From a virus, in IMG/VR virus record IMGVR_UViG_3300017605_000597, positions 1 to 42,149 of that record: a stretch of 42,149 nt of DNA; one strand, 5' to 3'. Every line of letters begins with the position of its first letter. Position 1 is the first letter of the stretch. A program made the position numbers and the translations under genes. Shown here one piece after another: positions 24,644 through 33,920 of this stretch. Below the pieces are notes generated by a model. The model had not been told where the DNA came from. It was given only the letters and a program-made list of their open reading frames with translations, and searched no databases.

Positions 24644-24804
24644 CACTACGTGAAGGGGCTATAGTAACAGCTTACACGGGTATAGTATCCTGTAGCAGTT
24701 TTCAAGTGTTTCATGAGTATGTAGAAGAGAAAATGGGTAGACCTGTATATACCCATGAGCTAGCTAGTAACGAATTATTAGCTATTTTAAAAACAAAAAA
24801 GTGA
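24640..24804 (+). CDS. Small phage protein, 54 aa (DUF7736-like)
   Basis: The 54-residue frame starts MTLREGAIVTAYTGIVSCSS and continues FHEYVEEKMGRPVYTHELA. That AYTG...FHEYVE...GRPV-THEL pattern belongs to a small family found in many phages, of unknown function. ATG overlaps the upstream stop. Confidence 0.7.
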   Translation: MTLREGAIVTAYTGIVSCSSFQVFHEYVEEKMGRPVYTHELASNELLAILKTKK

Positions 24805-24843
24805 ACAGGATTTTGTAAGTATAGTACGTAAGCAAACCCAATC

Positions 24844-25410
24844 ATGAAAACAATCTCTAAACCCGTGACCACCGTTGCCGTGGTAGAAAAGAAAGCCGGA
24901 CCTGTTATTAACAGTTCGGAGAAACTTGCAATCAAAAGCCAGGCGGATTATGATGCAGCCGCCAGTGTTCTTTCTCAAATCAAAGCTCAGCAAAAAACTG
25001 TTAAGATTGAAAGTGATAAAGAGCTAGTACCCTTGAAGCAAGGTATAGATGCTGTAAAAGAACGCTGGGCTGGAATCACTAAACGATTGCTGGCTGCGGA
25101 AAGTGATCTGAAAAACCGTATGCTTGTCTGGGCAAATAAGCAGGAAGAGAAACGTAAAGCCATTGAAGCTAAGTTTGAAGAGGGCAAGATTAAAACTACA
25201 GCTACTCTGGAAAAGCAACTGGCTACCGTTACACCTATATCTGCGACTGCCCAGGTAAGAAAGAAAAAGATATACATCATCACCGATGAATCAGCTATAC
25301 CACGTGTATTCATGGTCCCTGATATGGGCAAGATAAAGGAGTCCTTTGAAAATGGATTACCTGTACCCGGTGTTAAAATTGATTACGAAAATATAATTGC
25401 ATCACGATGA
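24844..25410 (+). CDS. Coiled-coil phage protein, 188 aa
   Basis: Residues 25-130 form a long charged coiled coil (SQADYDAAASVLSQIKAQQ onward). The C-terminus KKKIYIITDESAIPRVFMVPD is a conserved ending in a phage family usually near recombination genes. Function is unknown; a structural or DNA-end-protecting role has been suggested for similar coiled coils. Stop overlaps the next start. Confidence 0.65.
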   Translation: MKTISKPVTTVAVVEKKAGPVINSSEKLAIKSQADYDAAASVLSQIKAQQKTVKIESDKELVPLKQGIDAVKERWAGITKRLLAAESDLKNRMLVWANKQEEKRKAIEAKFEEGKIKTTATLEKQLATVTPISATAQVRKKKIYIITDESAIPRVFMVPDMGKIKESFENGLPVPGVKIDYENIIASR

Positions 25411-26282
25411 ACAAGCTAGCATTCTTCATCGACAGCACGGACGGTATATTGAAATGGATACCGAAGCCTATAGCTATACCCTTGGGTAAGGGCTCCTTTA
25501 TGCAGAACACATTAACCGGTAATATAATATTTTTGGAGCATAGCTACAACCAACACGTTGCTGCATGCAACAAAGAGAACGAACGCGCTAAGAAGGAAGC
25601 GATTGAAGTTGAGTACACAAACACAAAAGCAATATGCGCAGAGATATTGCGACAAGTGTATGGAGTAAATATTAAAAACGAAGACTTTTCAGTTGACTAT
25701 ACATTTAAACCAAACTTAGGTAGAGACAAAATCTACACCATCGACATGGAGGAGGATATTGAAAAGGTGTGGATTAAAAATCCAAATCGAAAATTTGGTA
25801 TGCCTGAAAGTATAATGCCAAGAATGATTAAGATCGCCCGAATCATCCCTAAAAAGGCAGATAAATCAAATATTGAAAAATTAGATGCATTGACCTCTGA
25901 CAAAGAATCGGGCGGGCTTAAGAAGGCAGAGCTAAAACGTTTTGGTAATCCTTCAGAAGGTGAAGTAGAATATAGGTATCAAAGAATGACTTATTCAAAA
26001 CCATTGGTTCCCAATGCAGAGGAGTGGACGTTACATGAACGTGTAAAAAATGACGATGTAGCAATGTTTGCTGATGATGATATGCTTATGATTTACGATC
26101 ACTTCTACCGAAAAGGCTTGGAGGATGCTACTAAAAAGGCAGAGGAAAGCGAGGATATTAACTTACAAAAAGCCGCAGAAAAATACGCCACCGAGCAGCA
26201 TTATATAGCATCTACTATTAAAGAGGCTGCGATTAAAACATTTATAGCCGGTGCTAATTATCAACGATCTAAAACACCATGA
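25407..26282 (+). CDS. Hypothetical protein, 291 aa
   Basis: The 291 residues begin MNKLAFFIDSTDGILKWIPK. They contain a charged helical middle and acidic C-terminal third (DDVAMFADDDMLMIYDHF). No motif of a known enzyme is visible. It is coupled to both neighbours by ATGA overlaps. Confidence 0.55.
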   Translation: MNKLAFFIDSTDGILKWIPKPIAIPLGKGSFMQNTLTGNIIFLEHSYNQHVAACNKENERAKKEAIEVEYTNTKAICAEILRQVYGVNIKNEDFSVDYTFKPNLGRDKIYTIDMEEDIEKVWIKNPNRKFGMPESIMPRMIKIARIIPKKADKSNIEKLDALTSDKESGGLKKAELKRFGNPSEGEVEYRYQRMTYSKPLVPNAEEWTLHERVKNDDVAMFADDDMLMIYDHFYRKGLEDATKKAEESEDINLQKAAEKYATEQHYIASTIKEAAIKTFIAGANYQRSKTP

Positions 26283-26719
26283 CACAAGATAACAGACAAT
26301 TCGAAAACTGGTTGATGAATGTATACACAACCATCATTAAGCGATCTGCACCGAAAGGATTCAGACGTGAGACTAAAAATGGTAATGCAGCCGTGATCCT
26401 GGAAATACTTTTACACTCCGCAGTATCTCAACCATTACTATACTTGTACTCCTTTCGTTCTATAGTGCTGGATATACTTGCCAAAGAATTAAGTCACTGC
26501 GAAATAAATCTGGCCTATATCAAAAAAGCAAAATGGTTTGATAGGTTACTCATGCGCAAGGATTATAATAGACTTGTGGTAAAGATTAGTTTGCTAAAAT
26601 ACTTAACAAAGCATGTGCAAGACATAGGCGGGTACGAACTGCAAAAGCAATCGAACTACTATACTAAGATTTTCGAGCCAACCATAAACCCACAAACGAA
26701 CCAACAACCAAAGCGATAA
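26279..26719 (+). CDS. Hypothetical protein, 146 aa
   Basis: The basic, helical protein begins MTQDNRQFENWLMNVYTTII and ends in NPQTNQQPKR. No family is recognised. It is the last rightward gene and overlaps tail-to-tail with the spanin gene by 56 bases, with no terminator seen between. Confidence 0.55.
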   Translation: MTQDNRQFENWLMNVYTTIIKRSAPKGFRRETKNGNAAVILEILLHSAVSQPLLYLYSFRSIVLDILAKELSHCEINLAYIKKAKWFDRLLMRKDYNRLVVKISLLKYLTKHVQDIGGYELQKQSNYYTKIFEPTINPQTNQQPKR

Positions 26720-27080
26720 GTAACCACCACCATGGGAACGGAGGTTTCGAACTGATCTCAGTACACGGAACCTCTATCTTTTTTATAATTGTATCTGGTT
26801 TTTCTATCACCTTTTGATAAACTCTTTTATGCAAGGTATCATACACAGTCTTCACAATGGTTCGCTTACTCTCAAAGCGCAGTGTATCATACAACTTTAC
26901 ATTCTGGTATACAGTATCATACTCCGTCTGTGGTATATATGTAGTGTCATGAACTATTATGGTATCACGTTTTATGTTTGCCCCTAACGCTATAGCTTTA
27001 TCAATGTGTTTCTGAGCTTTGCGCAAATGCCAGTTAGCACCACAGGAAGAGCAAAGAAGTAATATAAATATATACCTCAT
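26664..27080 (-). CDS. Unimolecular spanin candidate (lipoprotein with C-terminal membrane segment)
   Basis: The 138-residue product starts MRYIFILLLCSSCGANW, a lipoprotein-type signal with SSC before the probable lipidated Cys13. It has a charged beta-repeat-like middle (residues 40-105, with TIIV and DT repeats). It ends in PPFPWWWLLIALVVGSFVGL, a membrane segment, and a short basic tail. This would tether outer and inner membranes, the design of u-spanins. It lies immediately after the endolysin with an ATGA overlap. Confidence 0.7.
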   Translation of the reverse strand: MRYIFILLLCSSCGANWHLRKAQKHIDKAIALGANIKRDTIIVHDTTYIPQTEYDTVYQNVKLYDTLRFESKRTIVKTVYDTLHKRVYQKVIEKPDTIIKKIEVPCTEISSKPPFPWWWLLIALVVGSFVGLWLARKS

Positions 27081-27628
27081 AACCCCAATGCTTTCTTTGT
27101 CTCACTCCACCGTACCAAACGATCAGCCAGGCCATTCAGACCCCCGTTTATTACACGAGTCACGTGTTCAAAGTCCGGTAGCGTGTTACGATCGGCATAG
27201 GGATTCAGTTTACGAATGTCCCAGAACCACCCGGCTGCGTACGAAGCATTATACGGTTCTTCTAATTTCTCCGGGTGATTCACAAAGTCTATCCCTGTGC
27301 GTTCCGACAAAAGTTTATAGTTGTACAAACCTGATAACTGAATTAATCCCCGTCCCTTATATTTCTGACCGTCCCCATCTGCTTCGGGAGTATTACCAAG
27401 TGATTTGGCTAGCTTACCTGTGTCGTAGGCTGATCCTGAAGCTATTTCGCGGACGTATTTTAAAGACCCGGATTCGTGGGCCACCTGGGCTAGAAACATT
27501 GCCATCCTGGCTTTGCTGTCAATATTAAAGTGATCCATTACACTATCCAGGGCAGCGTAATATTTATCGATGTTGGATTTAAAGGCGTGGGGTAGAGCCT
27601 TGGAAAGTTGTTCTTTAGTAATTACCAT
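27077..27628 (-). CDS. GH19-type endolysin (chitinase-fold lysozyme)
   Basis: This enzyme cleaves the glycan strands of peptidoglycan. The 183 residues show the GH19 core: AQVAHESGSLKYVRE (catalytic Glu52, with Glu61 as the second acid), YKGRGLIQLSGLYNY, and VINGGLNGLADR. No signal peptide or cell-wall-binding domain is seen, so a holin would be needed to release it. It stands between membrane proteins and the spanin. Confidence 0.9.
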   Translation of the reverse strand: MVITKEQLSKALPHAFKSNIDKYYAALDSVMDHFNIDSKARMAMFLAQVAHESGSLKYVREIASGSAYDTGKLAKSLGNTPEADGDGQKYKGRGLIQLSGLYNYKLLSERTGIDFVNHPEKLEEPYNASYAAGWFWDIRKLNPYADRNTLPDFEHVTRVINGGLNGLADRLVRWSETKKALGL

Positions 27629-28035
27629 TATTCATTATTAAAATCTCTGAGTACATCACGCTTGGATGTTAAAAAGTCACCTAATTTTTTGTGAAGCATG
27701 CCGAGTTCTTGCATCGCAATCTCTCGTAGATCGGTAATAATGGGCATTGTATTCCAGTCCTTTTTCTCGTAAAGCGTCTCTAAGCCTTTGATAGAATTTG
27801 AAATCGCCCATAAAAGTAGATTCATCAACCCAAGCGCGGTGGAACCGTGTGGTATCATCCCCTCGTGATTCATGCGACCAATCAGGTCGGAGAACTGTTG
27901 ATTGTGTATTTTCTTGATCTGTTCTATCTCGGCCATCTTCGCCCGAGTGAATCGTCTCAATGTTAAGACGTACACCGGCAACGATGCCAAGAAACCAAGC
28001 ACAAAACTTATCAGTAACAAAAGATAGATATTCAC
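27628..28035 (-). CDS. Membrane-anchored lysis-region protein, 135 aa
   Basis: The N-terminal segment MNIYLLLLISFVLGFLASLP is a membrane anchor or signal. The rest is a charged, helical soluble domain (135 aa in all). The gene stands directly before the endolysin with TAATG overlap. It may assist or regulate lysis, but no family is recognised. Confidence 0.55.
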   Translation of the reverse strand: MNIYLLLLISFVLGFLASLPVYVLTLRRFTRAKMAEIEQIKKIHNQQFSDLIGRMNHEGMIPHGSTALGLMNLLLWAISNSIKGLETLYEKKDWNTMPIITDLREIAMQELGMLHKKLGDFLTSKRDVLRDFNNE

Positions 28036-28433
28036 GTTTCCTTTTCAATTTCATAAATACTTTGTCTTAGGTTGCTTATCAATCGGGCTCCGATCATCAG
28101 CCCATATATGATAAGCTTTATTGTATTAATATCTATGCCTGTAATGAAATCCTCGTTGTACCGTACCACGTAATCAATCAACGTTATAAACTCCAAAGCA
28201 AAAAATACGTGGAACATTTTCCCGTACTTTGGGAGGGCATAAAAAAGTGCGGATATTAAACACAATCGACTAATATGTTCACAGGCATAGTATATGTGAC
28301 TCTGCCAGGTGATCTTAATCGCGGATAAGGTCAACTGGTATTCAGGACCATCAGGGATGAAGTAAAATATTACCATCACACCCAGAGACCCGAATACCAG
28401 GAGGAGAATTTTATTTTCTCTTCTTACTTCCAC
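28032..28433 (-). CDS. Holin-like membrane protein, 133 aa
   Basis: The protein has a positive start and three or four hydrophobic segments (about residues 8-26, 58-70, 75-92, 104-122). This fits a holin or a holin-like channel. It starts at GTG inside the end of a small basic frame. Which of the three membrane proteins here is the holin cannot be told from sequence. Confidence 0.5.
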   Translation of the reverse strand: MEVRRENKILLLVFGSLGVMVIFYFIPDGPEYQLTLSAIKITWQSHIYYACEHISRLCLISALFYALPKYGKMFHVFFALEFITLIDYVVRYNEDFITGIDINTIKLIIYGLMIGARLISNLRQSIYEIEKET

Positions 28434-28512
28434 TTCCCGGAGGTTTTTCAGGTGGATTGTCGGGCTTACCGCTGTCCTTCGTTGACTTTTTCGGCTTGGT
28501 TTGTTTACTCAT
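28411..28512 (-). CDS. Tiny basic Pro/Ser-rich peptide, 33 aa
   Basis: A 33-residue frame starts MSKQTKPKKSTKDSGKPDNP and ends KKRK. It is strongly basic and disordered-like. It fits the gap between two membrane proteins, overlapping the next start by 23 bases. Whether it is translated is uncertain. Confidence 0.35.
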   Translation of the reverse strand: MSKQTKPKKSTKDSGKPDNPPEKPPGSGSKKRK

Positions 28513-28519
28513 AGTGTTT

Positions 28520-28858
28520 CTATTTTTTCCAGGCAATTCCCCAGAGTGTGAATGTTATACCAACAAATAAAGATAAAAAGGCCATACTCCCCAAATCAAA
28601 CAAACGGAACATTGCAAATATGCCCCCTAAGTTCATGGTAAAAATTGCACATAAACAGCCGGCTACAAATGATCCAAATGCCTTGGCATCCTTCCAATGA
28701 AACACACCATCCCCATCTTGCACCGCTTCAGAAATTTTATCGCGCAGTTCTTTATAGGCTATTGCGGTGTAGGATAAGTACACCACTAAATAGCCGCAGA
28801 TGATGTTCATGAAAACCAGAACACCCAAAATAAGTAATTGATATTCTGTTAAGCTCAT
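28520..28858 (-). CDS. Holin-like membrane protein, 112 aa
   Basis: Three hydrophobic stretches (about residues 7-30, 60-78, 84-108) separated by a charged loop (DKISEAVQDGDGVFHWKD) fit a class I holin. It is the first gene of the lysis block, after the tailspike, with an ATGA overlap. The last residues AWKK are basic. Role assigned by position and membrane pattern. Confidence 0.5.
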   Translation of the reverse strand: MSLTEYQLLILGVLVFMNIICGYLVVYLSYTAIAYKELRDKISEAVQDGDGVFHWKDAKAFGSFVAGCLCAIFTMNLGGIFAMFRLFDLGSMAFLSLFVGITFTLWGIAWKK

Positions 28859-30162
28859 GCCGCAGGGGTTCTATAACCTAACCCTCTATTGTAATGATAT
28901 AAGGATGTTACTAAACCATGTGTATCATCGTCATCAGCACTTACGCTTGCAAATGTAGGATCCGGAATAGCATTGGCATTTACAGTAATGCACGATGGTT
29001 CAACCGTTATGGTATTGCCCGGTGTAACACCTCGTTGATCATTATATATATTGTTTCCGTTGCTACTAAATATACAATTGCGGAAAATTATATTGGCATT
29101 ACGTTCACGTATCTCCACCAAGTAATCTACAGCAATAGACGGAGCAAACACGTACCCATCAAATATAATTGGATCACGAGTGGCATACTCGTTTGAACCG
29201 TTGGGACCAAAAGCCGAGCTTTCAAGATCGCCTATGTAAACCGGTTCATTTACAGCCCAACCTATATACCCATTTGCAAAGGTTACCCCTTGCGCAAATA
29301 TCTCACCTGGTTTTGCTGTCTTGCCAGCACCACAGAAAAATAAACTATTGTTTACATACCCATTGCTATTATGTACCTGGAACAAGTTATTCTGCCCGTT
29401 CAACCCACCTATACCACAGTTAAATACGGTCACATTAGTAACACGCATATCTTTGGCCCAGGTAATTTGCAAACCATCGCGATACTTATTATAGCCAAAG
29501 CAATGTTCAATTATAAGTATCTCAATTTTTGAACGATTGGAAGCCTTGTTAGTAGAGCCTATATAGAACCATTCTCCCTCTGGATCGGTAGGAAGAAAAC
29601 CAAAACCCCGTACATATTTCAGGGTGATGGAAGCATACTTTACGCCATCAGTACTTTGGTTTATTTGAACACAAGCAAAACTGGTATTACGTATAATTGC
29701 ATCGTGTAGCTCTAACGTTGTACCACCCGCAGAGGCTAAATGATTGAATCCGGATATACCCGTAGTAGCTGGGTTGTCGTTACCCTTTATACCAATATGG
29801 TAATACTTCAAATTATCAGAACCATTTAAAGGCGCTATGGTTTGTTGACCGGTGGTAACATTATTACCCCCAACCATAATACGACCTACAGCGGATTTAA
29901 ATCTTCTGTTAGATATACCATTAGGACGTAGACGGTTATTAAATGCCCCGGGTACTGCATTTTCAGCCAACAGTATATCCGCTGCATTACCTGCAATCTC
30001 CCCGGACTCCAAAGAGTTGCCCACAGAATCCGTTATTGTAGCCGGAGAGCTAAAGCTTGGTGCTGCTGGTATCTCCTCATACTCTAATGGAGGTGTATCA
30101 TTAGACCCAAAAGCTCCCCACCACAGGAGGAGCTTAGATAGTGATAACGAAGGAATCTGCAC
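28855..30162 (-). CDS. Beta-helix tailspike / receptor-binding protein
   Basis: The 435 residues consist of repeated short beta turns such as NTSFACVQIN and RVTNVTVFNCGIGG and ANIIFRNCIFSSNGNNIY. This is the pattern of a right-handed parallel beta-helix, used by phage tailspikes and polysaccharide-degrading enzymes. It starts at GTG inside the end of the preceding small gene. The likely target is a cell-surface glycan. No catalytic residues are identified. Confidence 0.65.
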   Translation of the reverse strand: MQIPSLSLSKLLLWWGAFGSNDTPPLEYEEIPAAPSFSSPATITDSVGNSLESGEIAGNAADILLAENAVPGAFNNRLRPNGISNRRFKSAVGRIMVGGNNVTTGQQTIAPLNGSDNLKYYHIGIKGNDNPATTGISGFNHLASAGGTTLELHDAIIRNTSFACVQINQSTDGVKYASITLKYVRGFGFLPTDPEGEWFYIGSTNKASNRSKIEILIIEHCFGYNKYRDGLQITWAKDMRVTNVTVFNCGIGGLNGQNNLFQVHNSNGYVNNSLFFCGAGKTAKPGEIFAQGVTFANGYIGWAVNEPVYIGDLESSAFGPNGSNEYATRDPIIFDGYVFAPSIAVDYLVEIRERNANIIFRNCIFSSNGNNIYNDQRGVTPGNTITVEPSCITVNANAIPDPTFASVSADDDDTHGLVTSLYHYNRGLGYRTPAA

Positions 30163-30409
30163 CGCTTGCTTGTTTAGCGTGTAAGTTAAGACCGTTTATA
30201 AAACTCAATGGGAATTTACTTCCTGCGGGCCATGCGCGATGTTCGGAAGTTATAGCCTCACCAGAGCTAAATTGAATTGTGCCGCTAACCACTTCTATAA
30301 AAGCCGTGGTATATAGTTTAAGATACATAGCGGTATCCCCAATACTTAATTCGGTATCATTGGTATTACCCAAGGATACAAGTTGACCATTTTTTATTGA
30401 TGTTGCCAT
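30134..30409 (-). CDS. Small fibre-associated protein, 91 aa
   Basis: The beta-rich small protein begins MATSIKNGQLVSLGNTNDTE. It lies between the fibre and tailspike genes and overlaps the latter's start. It may be a fibre chaperone or adaptor. The frame is continuous with the fibre gene upstream, separated by a TAG and four codons. Confidence 0.55.
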   Translation of the reverse strand: MATSIKNGQLVSLGNTNDTELSIGDTAMYLKLYTTAFIEVVSGTIQFSSGEAITSEHRAWPAGSKFPLSFINGLNLHAKQASGADSFVITI

Positions 30410-30421
30410 AGTTTTATGTTT

Positions 30422-31822
30422 CTATATCGCGCTTGTATGATATACTTCAAATGTTTTAAGTCTCCTTACTGCCTGGGCATTAACAGCCGTAGACATTCTA
30501 AAATCCAATTGCCACACATCTGAAATTTCGGTTACACTATAACTACTTACAATGTGGTATGCAGCACCTTGGTCCGCTATAGCCTTCATAGTTACAGTTA
30601 TGTGCTGTGTGTTTAAATCAGGTAATACCAACACCTCCGCAGTTATGGCGTATACACCAGGCGAAGGGCTAGCTTTGGTAAAATCAAAAATTGTGGTATT
30701 AATTACGGTGGTACCAACGCGTAAAAAGAATCGTGTGCTCGTAGTAGTCAATAACTCTATTACCCAAGTAGCTATAAACTTGTCGTAAGGTTTTGGCTTA
30801 TTAACTGGGCCTGTGCCTATTTCTACACTCCCCATAGACGTTAGGGCTGTCCCGGAGGTTACCGCTGAGGTTACTACCTCAAGTAAAGTGTACGGTATAA
30901 AGTCTGCCCAACGCTCTCCATTAGAAAATAATACACCAAGTCCATTGAATCTTTGATATAACATAGCCCCTTCATATAATGCAGGGTCCATTGCTTCCAA
31001 TACAGCAGGGTCACTTATAATTTGTAACTTAATAGGAACATTAGACTTTACCTGTGGTTTAACTTCTTCTGTATCTTCGGTTATTATATCCAGTACTGAA
31101 CTAGTGGCCCCCTCTTTTTGAAATTGTATAAGCTTATCATGTAGTATACCAATAGATACACTGTTTATAATAAATTGTGCCGTGCCTACTACAGTACGCC
31201 AAGTTCCCCCCGCGGGCATAAGCACTTCGAATAAATCAGCTACACGAAATAGAAATCTATTCAATGGGCTTTCCGTGGTACCAAGCTGCACGTTTACAGT
31301 ATTGCCCGGTATAGTTGTATTTTTAGTAAATTCATTACCCCATCCAACTTTATTATCTGAACCAACTTCTACAGCATTACCACTTGTGTACACGGGTCCC
31401 GATGATCCCCCGGTACCACTTTCAGATATAGTTATATTTATTGTTTCCGTGTTATCGGATATAACTATATCTGTGGAATCCGTTTCTATACCATCAAAGA
31501 TACCATTGTGGAATATAGCTTTACCTGTAAGATATGTCTTACCTGTGTCTGTTCGAATTAATTGCCAAAAGTACTCCCCTTCATTTACACGGGAAAGTAC
31601 TTCGGTTATAGTAGCAGTAATTACATTGCCCGCTATAACCAAAGGTATATCTATAAGCGTAGCACCACCGGCATAGTTACTAATAACCATGCTATACGTT
31701 TGATATATTAATGAACGCACGCTACCGTCTGCATTTAAAAAGTTAAATGCCTTAGAACCATTTCGATTAATTCTAAAATACAGGTCTAATCTTTTAGCAG
31801 GATCAAACGTAGCTTTCTTCAT
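30422..31822 (-). CDS. Tail fibre / baseplate-type protein, 466 aa
   Basis: The N-terminus FDPAKRLDLYFRINRNGSKAF with ITEVLSRVNEGEYFWQLI resembles the attachment domain of baseplate or fibre proteins (BppU-like). The middle has Gly/Ser linker (ESGTGGSSGPVYTSG) and the C-terminal part is beta-rich. It likely links the tail tip to the receptor-binding tailspike encoded next. Stop is TAG. Confidence 0.55.
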   Translation of the reverse strand: MKKATFDPAKRLDLYFRINRNGSKAFNFLNADGSVRSLIYQTYSMVISNYAGGATLIDIPLVIAGNVITATITEVLSRVNEGEYFWQLIRTDTGKTYLTGKAIFHNGIFDGIETDSTDIVISDNTETINITISESGTGGSSGPVYTSGNAVEVGSDNKVGWGNEFTKNTTIPGNTVNVQLGTTESPLNRFLFRVADLFEVLMPAGGTWRTVVGTAQFIINSVSIGILHDKLIQFQKEGATSSVLDIITEDTEEVKPQVKSNVPIKLQIISDPAVLEAMDPALYEGAMLYQRFNGLGVLFSNGERWADFIPYTLLEVVTSAVTSGTALTSMGSVEIGTGPVNKPKPYDKFIATWVIELLTTTSTRFFLRVGTTVINTTIFDFTKASPSPGVYAITAEVLVLPDLNTQHITVTMKAIADQGAAYHIVSSYSVTEISDVWQLDFRMSTAVNAQAVRRLKTFEVYHTSAI

Positions 31823-32349
31823 TCGTTCGTGTCTATCGCTTTGTGAATATTAATTATATCCTTGGTTCTCCTATCTACGGACACGGAAGTGATAGAGAAC
31901 ATTAATTTGGGACCTGAACAGCTTTTCCATAATGGATAGTCCGCAGGTGCAGCTTTCAATACATTGGTCATAACAGTTAGATACTGCTCTGCCCGATTTT
32001 TCACGTTCTTTTCCAAAGAGTACATCTGTATGTTATCAGCTATACTACTGTTTTCATCATCAAACACGCGTATACCTGTAGGTGTTGCATCTACATTGGC
32101 GAACTTCAAATAATTGTAGTATGTCCTCCAAGCCAGGGCATCTTTGATAGTTTCGTAGAGTCTATTGTTAGCTACTGACAATGTATTGCTCGTATACTGT
32201 GTTTCAATTTGATTATAGAAATCCGTTCCCAGATATAATTTTAAATCATCCTGGGCCATCTTCAAACACATGCGATACTTCTTATCATCGGTATTTAACG
32301 ATAAGAAACACGCTTCATTTAAATAAGACATGGGTATCAAGTCAATCAT
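31819..32349 (-). CDS. Head-tail connector / adaptor protein
   Basis: The 176-residue, mostly helical protein with MAQDDLKLYLGTDFYNQIETQ and DALAWRTYYNYLKF matches the size and pattern of head-tail adaptor proteins in Bacteroidota phages. Its ATGA overlap with the portal gene supports a neck role just below the portal. Confidence 0.65.
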   Translation of the reverse strand: MIDLIPMSYLNEACFLSLNTDDKKYRMCLKMAQDDLKLYLGTDFYNQIETQYTSNTLSVANNRLYETIKDALAWRTYYNYLKFANVDATPTGIRVFDDENSSIADNIQMYSLEKNVKNRAEQYLTVMTNVLKAAPADYPLWKSCSGPKLMFSITSVSVDRRTKDIINIHKAIDTNE

Positions 32350-33920
32350 TCTTCATCTGGGGTTATAAGCCACGTATTCACTTGCTCATCAGTAAAACCA
32401 AATCCGGTCTTTAACAGGTCCTTAGCTTGTTCGAAAGTAAGCTGCTCCTTATTAAATTTACGAATAACACGTTGTATACCCTCTAACTGTCTACCGGAAA
32501 GATTGGTAAGAGCGTTATTAATTTGTGCCTGCTCCCCCGGTACTGGTTGGCCAGGGATAGCCGGTGCACGGAATAACTCAATACCTGGTAAGTTCTTTTT
32601 AATGAAGGCTATCTTTTCCTGCTCATTCATAAACTCCCAAACCAGCTCGTTAATTTCAACCGGTACCGTGATTGGGGTATAGTTTACGATGGCTATTTTT
32701 TCAAGTACAGGCTGTACCAAATTAGGTAGGAGGATATCATTATAAAAATCTTCCAGTACTTTTCGAAACTCCAAAGTGTTTGCCTGCATGAGTTCAACGG
32801 CCTTTTGCATTTCAGAACCTCCTGAACCCAAAGAAACCCCCTCGCTAATATTAGCAAGGATGGAAGGTGTTTGAAAAGCAATCGTTATTTCTTTGGTGGT
32901 AATATCCTGAACGGCTATAAGCCTATCTGCATTTATAGTGGTTGGAAAAGCCGTTACTTTAACAGTTGAATCAGCATTCAAAGACCAAAGTACCATGGCT
33001 GTGCCTGACTTACGCGCTCCTGAAAATTGCTCACTCATCTGCTCATCAAACTGTTGCCCCATGGTTTTAGTAGGGGTGTATTCTACCGTACCATCATCCA
33101 AAACAGTTTTAGTTCTGGATTCCGGATCAGGGGACCATTCATTAGGATCACCAATAACATTGATTAATACCGATTGAAAGAAACCATTTTCAAGCTCTGT
33201 GGTATTAAACTCCTGTATTTGTGCATCCACACGGATATGATTCTTTGCAGACCAATACCGAGGCACAGGATAAAATCTATGAATGGGTGTTGTTTTGCCA
33301 AAATAATACACTTGTCCTGGATAGGTCTTTTTATCTTCCAGCATCCTACGATCATCATTGACCGCATCCAAATTCCACAGTCTGTACTCTTTGGAGTACT
33401 TTAACTGGTAATCCTGGGTACCTATATAAGGGTTATGCTTTACGTGTGTGATTTCATCGCTAAGGTCATCCACTGGTTTAACAAAGCGTACGGATTCAAA
33501 CCCCATGGAGTACGCGCATGTAATTCGTGGGACGTTTTCAGCATTGAATTTAAAATTTACACTAAAGCCCCAAAAAGTAGCCAGGGACTCAGCCAAAGAG
33601 CAATGCAACTGCCAAAGGGTTGTCCCCTTGGAATCGATCTTTATTTTTTCTAATTCAGGGTTAGAGAACCCAGCCCCTTTAATAAATTTTCCCCAACGAT
33701 CCAGGCAGGATGAAGCTGCGGGGCTATTTTCCACTGCCTGGGCAATACGAAGGGGCAAATTATCACCATCACCAAACAGTATGGTATCTTCAGCAAAGTT
33801 CTTTTGCGAATTGGTAGTAGCTTCACGTTTAAGTGCAACGGGATCATTGCCCCCATAAACTTTAGGGGATGCATAAACACCATTACGTTTTTGAGGAACT
33901 TTTGACTTTGGTTTTCTCAC
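32346..33920 (-). CDS. Portal protein
   Basis: The 524 residues show a portal layout: an N-terminal basic arm (MRKPKSKVPQKRNG), a wing-type region with IAQAVENSPAASSCLDRWGKF, a stem-clip area near PIHRFYPVPRYW and SARKSGTAMVLWS, and a helical crown-like C-terminus. It forms the dodecameric DNA port. The start is GTG at 33920, and a hairpin covers it. Downstream is the head-tail adaptor. Unlike most phages, it lies far from the terminase, behind the sugar cassette. Confidence 0.85.
   Translation of the reverse strand: MRKPKSKVPQKRNGVYASPKVYGGNDPVALKREATTNSQKNFAEDTILFGDGDNLPLRIAQAVENSPAASSCLDRWGKFIKGAGFSNPELEKIKIDSKGTTLWQLHCSLAESLATFWGFSVNFKFNAENVPRITCAYSMGFESVRFVKPVDDLSDEITHVKHNPYIGTQDYQLKYSKEYRLWNLDAVNDDRRMLEDKKTYPGQVYYFGKTTPIHRFYPVPRYWSAKNHIRVDAQIQEFNTTELENGFFQSVLINVIGDPNEWSPDPESRTKTVLDDGTVEYTPTKTMGQQFDEQMSEQFSGARKSGTAMVLWSLNADSTVKVTAFPTTINADRLIAVQDITTKEITIAFQTPSILANISEGVSLGSGGSEMQKAVELMQANTLEFRKVLEDFYNDILLPNLVQPVLEKIAIVNYTPITVPVEINELVWEFMNEQEKIAFIKKNLPGIELFRAPAIPGQPVPGEQAQINNALTNLSGRQLEGIQRVIRKFNKEQLTFEQAKDLLKTGFGFTDEQVNTWLITPDEE

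Noticed and set aside
27019-27528. A 169-codon plus-strand frame
   Set aside because: It lies opposite the GH19 endolysin, which has clear catalytic motifs; the antisense frame has no family pattern.
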